From contig JARFIW010001320.1 of NCBI GenBank assembly GCA_036346225.1, forward strand, positions 1,054,001 to 1,118,000: DNA of 64,000 bases. The letters are read 5' to 3'. The notes below the pieces were generated by a model that was given only the letters and a program-made list of their open reading frames with translations, made no database searches and was not told where the DNA came from. The position numbers were made by a program, and so were the translations under genes. Positions 61,201 through 64,000 of this stretch are shown here, in pieces. The first letter of the stretch is position 1. The number at the start of each line of letters is the position of its first letter. The stretch comes from Platerodrilus igneus. Lineage: Eukaryota; Arthropoda; Insecta; Coleoptera; Lycidae.

Positions 61201-61341
61201 AATTGCAGGTCCCCATGATGTTCCGCACCATGAACCTCCTACATGAGGTCTACTTAATTCTGATATTTGTAAGGCACCATCTGGACAACCATCCGTTGTA
61301 AAAGAAACGAAACGTCCCAATGTGAAGCTGTCAAATGTTAA
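30074..61341 (-). CDS. Multi-CUB-domain extracellular protein, partial gene (7 exons)
   Basis: Seven minus-strand exons join with matching phases: 61341-61062, 61011-60476, 31902-31523, 31461-31219, 31167-30994, 30943-30517, 30465-30074 (2432 nt, about 810 codons). All placed introns are GT-AG; five are 50-61 nt and one is 28,573 nt. The spliced protein holds about four to five CUB-like modules (extracellular, disulphide-bonded beta-sandwiches), with paired cysteines, NxT/NxS glycosylation sites and VYDG/VWDG-type motifs. No signal peptide, membrane segment or stop is in the window. Insect proteins of this layout often continue into an LDL-receptor class A domain. A Suppressor-of-lurcher/Neto-like role is possible but not shown. 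Confidence 0.88.
30517..30943 (-). CDS. CUB gene exon 6
   Basis: The acceptor AAATTTCAG at 30944 joins in phase to give [18 protein letters not shown], a CUB-type C-x-Y-x-F strand. Middle: [20 protein letters not shown], and a [11 protein letters not shown] block. End: YPNESPEE before donor GAG/GTGAGC. It is 427 nt long, starts in phase 2 and ends in phase 0. The 51-nt intron to exon 7 is 30466-30516. Confidence 0.9.
30994..31167 (-). CDS. CUB gene exon 5
   Basis: The acceptor TTCTTATAG at 31168 completes codon AGG and opens [20 protein letters not shown], which closes the preceding CUB module. It then reads GTGSCSRKF, and the exon ends [12 protein letters not shown] at donor GAG/GTAAGT. It is only 174 nt long and is found only by splicing. 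The flanking introns are 50-51 nt. Confidence 0.9.
31219..31461 (-). CDS. CUB gene exon 4
   Basis: After a 61-nt intron (31462-31522, branch-like CTCTAAAT, acceptor TTTCAG) the codon TGT is completed, and the exon reads [36 protein letters not shown] and [13 protein letters not shown]. It ends at donor AAG/GTACGT. A plain ORF reading would misread this intron as coding. Confidence 0.87.
31523..31902 (-). CDS. CUB gene exon 3
   Basis: The acceptor TGTTTTAG at 31903 opens [20 protein letters not shown] in phase 0, which fits the phase-0 end of exon 2 (GFQLKVE) across the giant intron. It contains [36 protein letters not shown] and ends CNDLF at donor TTTTG/GTAATT (31522). It forms the first part of a CUB module completed by exon 4. 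Confidence 0.9.
31904..32372. other. Intron sequence with a dispersed-repeat copy
   Basis: No coding seen. A repeat beginning AAATCACGTTCGC lies at 32188-32345 and recurs at 47318 and 56665. Confidence 0.5.
32188..32345 (+). repeat. Dispersed repeat (AAATCACGTTCGC family), copy 1
   Basis: About 160 bp aligns with 47318-47480 and, for its first 110 bp, with 56665-56775. Shared blocks are AAATCACGTTCGCG, the GTGCTAAACCTT-like core and GGGATTTA. All three copies are on the plus strand, inside the giant intron. Identity unknown. Confidence 0.6.
32373..32410. repeat. (TA)n microsatellite at the 5' edge of U1
   Basis: About 19 AT dinucleotides, followed by the U1 start TTACTCAAATTTAGACCAGG. Confidence 0.95.
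32411..34706 (+). repeat. LTR-like unit U1
   Basis: Starts at TTTAGACCAGGGTAG, has a TATATATA box at 33326-33333 with a leader after it, and carries three PBS-like modules at its 3' end (about 34447-34490, 34543-34583, 34615-34660), ending CACAGCAA before (TA)n. No coding. The TATA box and PBS suggest 5' LTR plus primer region of a tRNA-Lys-primed element. Confidence 0.72.
33326..33333 (+). promoter_or_regulatory. TATA box of unit U1
   Basis: TATATATA followed 20-30 bp downstream by GACAGTTTCGGTC, an initiator-like start region. Equivalent boxes sit at matching places in U2 (35895-35902, minus), U3 (38321-38328), U4 (40827-40834, minus), U5 (42418-42426) and U6 (58814-58820). Confidence 0.6.
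34707..34730. repeat. (TA)n at the U1/U2 tail-to-tail junction
   Basis: The (TA)n is framed by TCACAGCAA on the left and TTGCTGTGATA on the right, a perfect palindrome centred on the microsatellite. Confidence 0.9.
34731..36865 (-). repeat. LTR-like unit U2 (inverted copy of U1)
   Basis: The reverse complement of U1 by eye along its length, for example the CAACGTTAACTCTATTTACA block (34906-34925 against 34325-34345), the CGATGTACATTG block, and the CCTTATACACGGTGATTAAA end. TATA box at 35895-35902 (minus) and one PBS-like module at 34784-34820. Open stretches at 35368-36392 are not genes. Confidence 0.72.
36866..36904. repeat. (TA)n between U2 and U3
   Basis: Long AT dinucleotide run followed by TTGCTATGATAATAGGG, the U3 start. 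Confidence 0.95.
37554..38309 (-). mobile_element. GTTAC-ended non-autonomous element, copy D
   Basis: Starts GTTACGCTTAAAA, ends GGCACGTAAC. Inner blocks shared with copy A: CGCGCAAGCGCGG, GCCATCTGACAATGACGTCA, GGAGGGTACGCCTGACG and AAATGGCTCCGACG. No coding. It ends 11 bp before the TATA box of unit U3. Confidence 0.82.
38580..38760. repeat. Degenerate TTTAATTTGG tandem repeat in U3
   Basis: Several short units of GATTTTAATTTGGGAxxT type, period about 20-35 bp, strongly diverged. It lies in the leader region of unit U3, matching minisatellites in U5 and U6. Confidence 0.5.
39248..39652. repeat. Cluster of seven tRNA-Lys PBS-like modules
   Basis: Plus-strand modules at about 39248-39283, 39288-39322, 39342-39378 and 39391-39428; minus-strand modules at about 39488-39528, 39549-39578 and 39614-39652. 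Each reads CACAGCAATTTA-TGGCGCCCAACG-TGGGG or its complement. The last one reads CCCCACGTTGGGCGCCA, the 3' end of insect tRNA-Lys(CUU) with CCA. The centre is the U3/U4 junction at about 39436. Confidence 0.85.
39437..41675 (-). repeat. LTR-like unit U4
   Basis: Inverted unit. Three minus-strand PBS modules at its 3' end, TATA box at 40827-40834 (minus), CCACGCAGGTGTTCAA block (41282-41297) shared with U2, and (TA)n at its 5' end (41676-41693). No coding. Confidence 0.65.
41676..41693. repeat. (TA)n between U4 and U5
   Basis: AT dinucleotide run followed by TTGCTGTGATAAGGGG, the U5 start. Confidence 0.92.
41694..43605 (+). repeat. LTR-like unit U5
   Basis: Starts TTGCTGTGATAAGGGG as in U3. 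TATA-like box at 42418-42426, minisatellite at 42590-42790, one PBS module at 43539-43578 (GCCCAACGTCGGGGCTCGA), end CATAGCAA before (TA)n. A 60-codon open stretch at 42854-43036 has no recognisable domain. Confidence 0.68.
42590..42790. repeat. About 30-bp GAATAAATGGTATTCTGAGT minisatellite in U5
   Basis: Roughly five units of GAGTCxGGGGAGAATAxATGGT-type sequence with variable spacing. Confidence 0.72.
43606..43629. repeat. (TA)n at the 3' end of U5
   Basis: The AT run follows CATAGCAA and lies 27 bp before the LTR of the second gypsy element. Confidence 0.92.
43657..44164 (+). repeat. LTR of the second gypsy element
   Basis: Termini AGTTAGAT and ATCTAACT are exact inverted repeats. The length, 508 bp, is close to the 507-510 bp LTRs of the first element. 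It is followed directly by the PBS. Confidence 0.78.
44164..44182 (+). promoter_or_regulatory. Primer-binding site, tRNA-Ser type
   Basis: TGGCGCAGTCGGTAGGATT complements the 3' end of insect tRNA-Ser (CCA included) with one mismatch over 19 bases. Better preserved than the site at 11549. Confidence 0.88.
44447..46092 (-). pseudogene. Retrotransposon gag-like fragment with zinc knuckle and repeat tail
   Basis: A minus-strand open stretch from 46092 carries a capsid-like region ([40 protein letters not shown]) and a knuckle [14 protein letters not shown], in which the metal-binding His is replaced by Asn. After a frame break it continues with RRNCPNCHS (45540-45490). A downstream open stretch (45117-44694) is a PLSNVDEVLLD-type repeat. 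It is a different gag family from the two gypsy elements and lies inside the leader of the second one. Frames are broken. Confidence 0.68.
44630..44960 (-). repeat. About 42-bp tandem repeat in the gag-like fragment
   Basis: Diverged units start near 44636, 44711, 44787, 44829, 44898 and 44939 with TTAGATAAAGGAxxA. Neighbouring units are 41-42 bp apart where intact, so the array keeps a 14-codon frame. Confidence 0.65.
46130..46700 (+). repeat. Repetitive 5' leader of the second gypsy element
   Basis: AT-rich units of about 90-100 bp containing GTGTAATTATA and CAATTTATTACAG recur along the stretch, resembling the leader repeat array of the first gypsy element (9530-9990). No coding. Confidence 0.5.
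46731..47060 (+). pseudogene. gag: gag start of the second gypsy element
   Basis: [19 protein letters not shown] followed by [17 protein letters not shown] aligns with the gag of the first element (DLRLYLETIQTFDG; AEMFLKTFYKPGDDARN). A stop appears at about codon 50, and remnants ([13 protein letters not shown]) continue in other frames. Nothing of gag after about 47060. Confidence 0.8.
47318..47480 (+). repeat. Dispersed repeat (AAATCACGTTCGC family), copy 2
   Basis: Matches copy 1 at 32188 and copy 3 at 56665. Shared order: AAATCACGTTCGCGG, a CTGTTTAATAACAAACAGC-like middle, TGTTAAAC, then GGGATTTAGATC. Confidence 0.6.
47645..47959 (+). mobile_element. LOA-like LINE fragment, part before LINE copy 3
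   Basis: GC-richer leader sequence (CCCGCGGACTAAACCCC, CCGTGCCGTCCCATGG) that continues after LINE copy 3 at 55365. The junction sequence TGTATAACCGAGC occurs on both sides as the target duplication. Assignment to LOA rests on the downstream coding part. Confidence 0.6.
47973..49062 (+). other. 5' UTR of LINE copy 3
   Basis: 1090 bp. It begins with a GC-rich block (GAGCGGACGTG, GAGCTCCCGCTTC) followed by AT-rich sequence up to the ORF1 start. The 5' block recurs in copies 1 and 2. The window shows no obvious TATA box. R1-like LINEs usually have internal promoters here. Confidence 0.7.
49063..50421 (+). CDS. LINE ORF1 zinc-knuckle protein (intact)
   Basis: A 452-residue protein. The start [15 protein letters not shown] was chosen over the upstream Met at 49033 because copy 1 begins at the matching position (MAVHRNDEPLQ). 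The N-terminal third is charged. The middle has [21 protein letters not shown]. The C-terminal part has three zinc knuckles: [28 protein letters not shown] and [14 protein letters not shown]...C. Such proteins bind LINE RNA and form the RNP. The stop at 50421 overlaps the ORF2 start by 29 nt. GC-rich codon use contrasts with the AT-rich flanks. Confidence 0.93.
   Translation: MVVHRDEEPLPRKKRGDRSESDRSEAEGAVWGKQLKVVLKDVMLGIQEEVQEVEEHVSEAVVSGESGPPGVTAAPESPSTSGAQRKISTSSDVSVAASDLNKLDLLRLRVRKAHSVISGRVPTTSATIVVEDRKRIRYALDDFLDAANQLIGMVRALRLVASDSGRADVVGGSPAVVTSVLGQQCSRSQEVPMPWKASYAAGATPTFAVRVDARPGEKEDVMSTLKKKVDPARDGFVVVGARRTRRGGVVVECAGREDAKKLQSKVGGHCKELVAKTIEKKRPRVVLPGVEAGMKAEELVRLKIEDHLREKFRFGGKGPRDPFVNVVFEVTLTLRGRLLADAINLRWRRVSARDHFSMTQCYRCYEYGHRSMECREKVQWCGKCADVGHEFKNCRRAVPCCVVCARANDRTGGGAKVDTRHDAKSSRCPTMLRLKNAITRNIDYGPRRKRKI
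50393..54023 (+). pseudogene. LINE copy 3 ORF2 (endonuclease, RT, RNase H), broken
   Basis: The endonuclease begins [20 protein letters not shown] at 50393. It has the LIQEPHLY and [15 protein letters not shown] motifs, breaks at 50944 and continues to 51366. A small deletion near 51345 follows. RT region: [62 protein letters not shown] and [14 protein letters not shown]. RNase [11 protein letters not shown] (catalytic Asp replaced by Asn), [24 protein letters not shown] and [21 protein letters not shown]-terminal finger [17 protein letters not shown]. At least four frame breaks make it inactive. Confidence 0.92.
51921..53372 (+). pseudogene. Reverse transcriptase and RNase H start, open part of ORF2
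   Basis: The longest open part of ORF2, 483 codons. Fingers and palm ([25 protein letters not shown]), catalytic FADDTLL near residue 175, thumb [16 protein letters not shown], and the first RNase H strand. It ends where a frameshift moves the RNase H core into the frame of 53056-53475. The apparent start Met is not native. Confidence 0.9.
54549..54647 (+). repeat. Stem-loop in the LINE 3' UTR
   Basis: Two perfect 14-nt arms, CTCGCACAAGCATT and AATGCTTGTGCGAG, with a 71-nt loop. One arm is recognisable in copy 2 near 15638-15652. Confidence 0.65.
55286..55315 (+). promoter_or_regulatory. 3' terminal hairpin of the LINE, shared with the SINEs
   Basis: A 30-nt block with outer stem CCAATG/CATTGG and inner ACC-TCCG-GGT or, in other copies, ACC-TTCG-GGT. 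It occurs in copy 2 (inverted, about 14967-14996) and at the 3' end of all four SINEs. The position suggests the RNA element recognised by the LINE reverse transcriptase. Confidence 0.8.
55365..56060 (+). pseudogene. LOA-like LINE fragment: ORF1 end and endonuclease start
   Basis: Part after LINE copy 3. It encodes [18 protein letters not shown], a block seen in LOA/I-type ORF1 ends, then in another frame [20 protein letters not shown] and DRPRTCI, the start of an apurinic-type endonuclease. The coding decays after 56010. With 47645-47959 it is one older element split by LINE copy 3. Assignment to LOA is tentative. Confidence 0.65.
56061..56664. other. Intron sequence, nothing firm
   Basis: No ORF or repeat recognised except possible decayed LINE sequence around 56270-56490 with no clear motif. 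Confidence 0.35.
56665..56775 (+). repeat. Dispersed repeat (AAATCACGTTCGC family), copy 3
   Basis: AAATCACGTTTGCAGTTGAG start, GTATACAGAAGACAG middle and TGTTAAACC near its end match copies at 32188 and 47318. Confidence 0.6.
56823..56850 (-). ncRNA. Degenerate hammerhead-like motif beside the Penelope-like RT
   Basis: On the minus strand CTGATGA (56844-56850) is followed 17 nt later by GAAA (56823-56826) with a weak TTTA/TAAA stem between them. Penelope-like elements are known to carry hammerheads in their terminal repeats. The stems are poor, so this may be chance. Confidence 0.4.
56980..57470 (+). pseudogene. Penelope-like reverse transcriptase, fragment
   Basis: Translated pieces: [10 protein letters not shown] (56982-57011), [20 protein letters not shown] (57128 on), [13 protein letters not shown], the catalytic YVDD after an in-frame stop near 57271, and [19 protein letters not shown] at about 57409-57465. 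The YYxQxxGLAMG block and YVDD are diagnostic of Penelope/Athena-type RT. Several stops and shifts. Confidence 0.82.
57541..58238. other. Intron sequence with one PBS-like module
   Basis: TTGGCGCCCAACGTGATCG at 57672-57690 resembles a tRNA-Lys PBS flanked by an ATTACTATGATAAT half. The remainder is AT-rich with no coding. Confidence 0.45.
58239..58269. repeat. (TA)n before U6
   Basis: AT dinucleotide run followed by TTCAGCAAAATAAATAAC. Confidence 0.92.
58270..59540 (+). repeat. LTR-like unit U6 (detached from the main array)
   Basis: Begins after (TA)n, has a TATATAA box at 58814-58820 followed by GACAGTCTTAG, a 40-bp minisatellite (59050-59300) and a minus-strand PBS-like TGTTGGGCGC at 59529-59541. 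The same layout as U3 and U5, but the bases are diverged, so relation is by architecture rather than clear identity. Confidence 0.5.
59050..59300. repeat. About 40-bp minisatellite in U6
   Basis: Four to six units of ACGAAATCTAAGTCAGACTA followed by CAAAAACTCTAAGxGACATT, the later units shortened to 20-27 bp. Confidence 0.8.
59541..59902. other. Intron sequence, nothing recognised
   Basis: No feature recognised. A short TTATTTTGCAAAAAGAAA near 59878 echoes the arm of the neighbouring foldback. Confidence 0.4.
59903..60281. mobile_element. TA-flanked foldback MITE (Tc1/mariner-like)
   Basis: 379 bp with inverted arms of about 110 bp: left 59903-60012 (ATGACTGGTTTC ... GCTCGTCAGACTGGCGCATT) and right 60176-60281, its reverse complement, ending GAAACCAGTCAC. 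TA lies directly outside both ends (59901-59902, 60282-60283), the target preferred by Tc1/mariner transposases. No ORF, so it is non-autonomous. It sits about 190 bp from the exon 2 donor in the intron. Confidence 0.85.
60476..61011 (-). CDS. CUB gene exon 2
   Basis: After the 50-nt intron 61012-61061 the acceptor GTTTTCAG opens [24 protein letters not shown] module follows: [60 protein letters not shown] and GFQLKVE. It ends in phase 0 at donor GAG/GTACGT (60475). It is 536 nt long. The upstream Met at 61057 lies in the intron. Confidence 0.93.
61062..61341 (-). CDS. CUB gene exon 1 in window (internal exon)
   Basis: The acceptor TTTGTTTTAG at 61342 opens [20 protein letters not shown] in phase 0, so earlier exons exist outside or were not found. 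A CUB half follows: [31 protein letters not shown] and [16 protein letters not shown]. It ends at GGAG/GTAAGT (61061) in phase 1. It is 280 nt long. Confidence 0.9.
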
Positions 61342-61641
61342 CTAAAACAAAAAATGCTTAAAAGGTAGAAAATTAATTTCCATTGTACGCAGATTCATTC
61401 GTAAATATTTGAGACATATTTATATTGCTAGAAATTCGAAACGTCTTTATAAAGGGCGCTGAACTATAAATTCAGCTGCATAAAATCAACGTCATTTTTA
61501 TTTTGGGAAACTAATTCTTTAGTTAAGTGCAGTTTGATAACTTTAGCTAGTTTTTGTTTTTTACAACAGGGAATTACATTTTGAACGTTACGAACAAGCA
61601 TTACAGAATTACAGACATTTAGGTTAACCTGGGGTTAAATT
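61342..61641. other. Intron upstream of exon 1
   Basis: No coding seen. Presumably intron 5' of the first visible exon. Confidence 0.5.
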
Positions 61642-62210
61642 GTTACACTTTCGGGCAATTGTTATACTGCGCAATTGTTATACTCGCGATAACTACACGT
61701 CATTGTCATAATTTAATGCATAATTACGCGGCTATAGTGAACTTATACCGGCCACGCTTTAAAAGTTATGCAACCGCTTTTTAAGTCAATTTGCAAGCAC
61801 AATTTAAATCAAAACAAATTACGTACATGGCGGCATCTCGGAATTCGTCTCAGGGTCCCACGATGTTTTGCAGGTTGAGTTCAGTTCACGCCATGTTGAA
61901 TCAAACTACATCCGTCCTCCCTTTTACTGCTGTACTCGTAGGGGAACGACAGAAATTAGGTAACAGGTACACACAGGCAAAAGGTAGAAGGAATCTACAT
62001 CCCTAAAAAGAAAAGACACACGACACAGATAGATGTTGCTTCGTCGAGGGCTCGTAACTTAATGGCGTCTTATAACACCACGCGCACTCTGCATCCTTTT
62101 GCGCAGACGCGGTTGTCAGGGACGACGGAAATTGACGTATTCATTTAAAAATACGCGGCAATTTATTTACAAATTAAATCTAACGTGATGCATTCCAGTT
62201 GACATGTAAC
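61642..62210 (-). mobile_element. GTTAC-ended non-autonomous element, copy E
   Basis: Ends GTTACACTTTCG at the left and GACATGTAAC at the right. The inverted copy shows GACGGAAATT and CACGTTAGA, which match copies A and D, and TACCTGTTACC with CTGTCGTTCCCC, which match copies B and C. The most diverged of the five copies. Confidence 0.65.
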
Positions 62211-64000
62211 AAAATGGTGGGGGGGGGTGTTTAAGGCAAGAGACATTGAGAGAGTGGTATCTGGAATCGATTTTTGAATAGACTTTATAGTCCAATCGTA
62301 AACGATATCGAGACGTTTAAAACAAAACTTGACTAGGGGATGTAGCTTGCTTCATTTCTTAGGTGGTATTATCCTAGCACTTTAGCACCCGGGGTGAAAA
62401 ACCTAACCTCTGTGAGTGTACTGTTCTATAATGGCACCTGCAGTATTGTGTAATTAAGGGGTTTAAGAAACTTTTACTTATAACTCTACCTTTTACTTTT
62501 ATTTTTACCTTTTTATCTTTTTTTGGACTTGATAAATTGACAAAGGACTGTCGACTAAGGGTTATTAGGATAGAAAATTTCTAAAAAAATTTTGTTTGTA
62601 AAAGGGGTGTAACGCATTGCGTTACGCTATTTATAAAGTAGACGTGGAAAGAAAAAATTAGTAAATTTGAATGGACAGGCGAAACATATGGAAGCGCCCT
62701 GTATGATAAGTTTTATAAATAGCTAATATTAATTAAGTATGATATGTTAATTCTTTTGTTTTTAGATAATTAGTGCAGTTCGTGTAATTAAAACGCCAAA
62801 AAATGAATTTTTCTAAAATAAATTGGTACAGTTTAATATAATGCTCGGATAACGCATGAACATAAAAATAACAATAAAAATCGCTGTAATAAATAATATC
62901 ACAAATCATACAACAGGATGCTGAATAGGTATAGAACGCAGAGCGTCATGCAATAAACTCAAATCACAAAATCAAAAAGGTATTGATGGTAAAATACATA
63001 TTAGGACAGAACTCAGGTTCATACACTATTTTAAAACCACAAACAGGGAACATTGTGAACAGTGACATTGTAGGAGTAATTATGGCTTATTGTTTTTTCT
63101 TTAAGTTTTCTTTTAGCAATACCTGGCCAGAATTGAGGTTAAGAAATTAGTTTTTTAAAGTATTTTTGTTTTTTATTGAAATTATTTAATGTCAATAGGG
63201 GTTAAGTGTAGGTTTAATTTTATTTCAATTTATTTAGGAATCAGGTAAAATTAAGACATTGTAAAGGGCTATCCAGTCGCCTCCAGTGATGGAAGAGGCA
63301 TTTTATTTTGAAAATTTTGTTAATTTGTCCAAAAATTATATGTTTTAAGATATTTTAGAAAAGGATAACGTATAATGTGATCAAAATTAAGAAACCAAAA
63401 GCAAAGGAGACTATGCGAAATAACCGTTTTTTGTATAGGAAATAATAACAAAAGGATTGCTGTGACAGACGGTTTGGCGCTCTAATTATGGCAAAGAGAA
63501 AAAAACCTTTTAGGTTAAGTAATTTTGTAACGTAGTTCTTTTCATTCCAGCCGTTTTATTATTATTATTTCAAATTTTTCTATTTTCTTTTATGAATTTT
63601 CTTATAGAAACCCACTCCCGGCCTACCACAGATGTCTGACGCTCTCTACCCTTTTACAATGCTACGGGGTCCCGCCCTTTCAGAGCAAATCAAAATTTAT
63701 TGACCTAACGTTCTCTTTACCCGTGTTGTTATAGTGTACATATGTGGCGAACTTTCATTGTATCAGTTAGAAAGTTAAACTATTACATTGTATGGTAGAA
63801 CTTGATTTAGATAGAACGTTATTTATAGACTAGTTTTGCGCCCCGAAGGTGTAACTTCAGCTTTATAAGTTTCTTGACTGAACCTATCGACAACATTTAG
63901 AAAACTTTTTGGAGCTTGTTTTAAGGTATACTTTTACATTGCTTAAGACGTAATGCTAACTTAAATAAACCATAGAAAGTCATGCATCTATCACGTGATA
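62211..64000. other. AT-rich end of window, nothing recognised
   Basis: No exon of the CUB gene and no element found. A perfect 17-nt palindrome GTAACGCATTGCGTTAC at 62609-62625 resembles the GTTAC ends back to back. Confidence 0.45.

Noticed and set aside
62609..62625. Perfect palindrome GTAACGCATTGCGTTAC as a regulatory site
   Set aside because: Single occurrence without context; resemblance to the GTTAC ends may be chance.
1..64000. CRISPR array, rRNA genes or bacterial operons
   Set aside because: Tandem repeats here have no spacer-like regularity, no rRNA motifs were seen, and gene structure is eukaryotic.

Overview
This window is nuclear DNA from an insect. The evidence is an intron-containing CUB-domain gene, errantivirus-like Ty3/gypsy elements primed by tRNA-Ser, an R1-like LINE with zinc-knuckle ORF1, a Penelope-like fragment, and tRNA-derived SINEs. 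Five of the six introns that can be placed are only 50-61 nt. That would fit a beetle, but this is an inference and I cannot name a species. No prokaryotic genes, rRNA genes or canonical tRNA genes were seen. Coordinates were read by eye, so boundaries without a stated junction are approximate.

Host gene: seven exons on the minus strand (61341 down to 30074) join in a consistent phase into about 810 codons of a multi-CUB extracellular protein. Both ends are missing. Exons 1-2 (61.3-60.5 kb) and exons 3-7 (31.9-30.1 kb) are separated by one intron of 28,573 nt that is largely filled with transposable elements.

Left part (0-23.5 kb): an old Jockey/CR1-like LINE fragment (1-2245), then a four-level nest. 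R1-like LINE copy 1 (from about 2940) received an env-bearing Ty3/gypsy element (3084-12072, TSD CACG) in its 5' region. It also received a complete inverted LINE copy 2 (14926-23352, 12-bp TSD) in its ORF1. Copy 2 in turn carries a GTTAC-ended element (about 16622-17352) and a pair of SINEs (20373-20942, 10-bp TSD).

Middle (23.5-30 kb): two close copies of the GTTAC-ended element (23930-25140 and 28958-29553). The first holds a tandem pair of SINEs and the second keeps the empty site. Between them lies a 490-bp foldback element with a hammerhead-like motif in each arm (25770-26262).

Giant intron (31.9-60.5 kb): an alternating +/-/+/-/+ array of five LTR-like units (32.4-43.6 kb) bounded by (TA)n tracts and by clusters of tRNA-Lys primer-binding-site modules; a second tRNA-Ser-primed gypsy element with LTR, PBS and gag start (43657-47060) interrupted by a reverse-strand gag fragment; a full-length LINE copy 3 (47973-55351) with a 13-bp TSD inside a LOA-like LINE; a Penelope-like RT fragment (about 56.8-57.5 kb); and a TA-flanked 379-bp foldback near the exon 2 donor.

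How the parts relate: the SINEs and the R1-like LINE share a 30-nt 3' hairpin block, which suggests the LINE machinery mobilises the SINEs. The most unusual structures are the alternating LTR-unit array with multiplied PBS modules and the foldback with mirrored hammerhead motifs.
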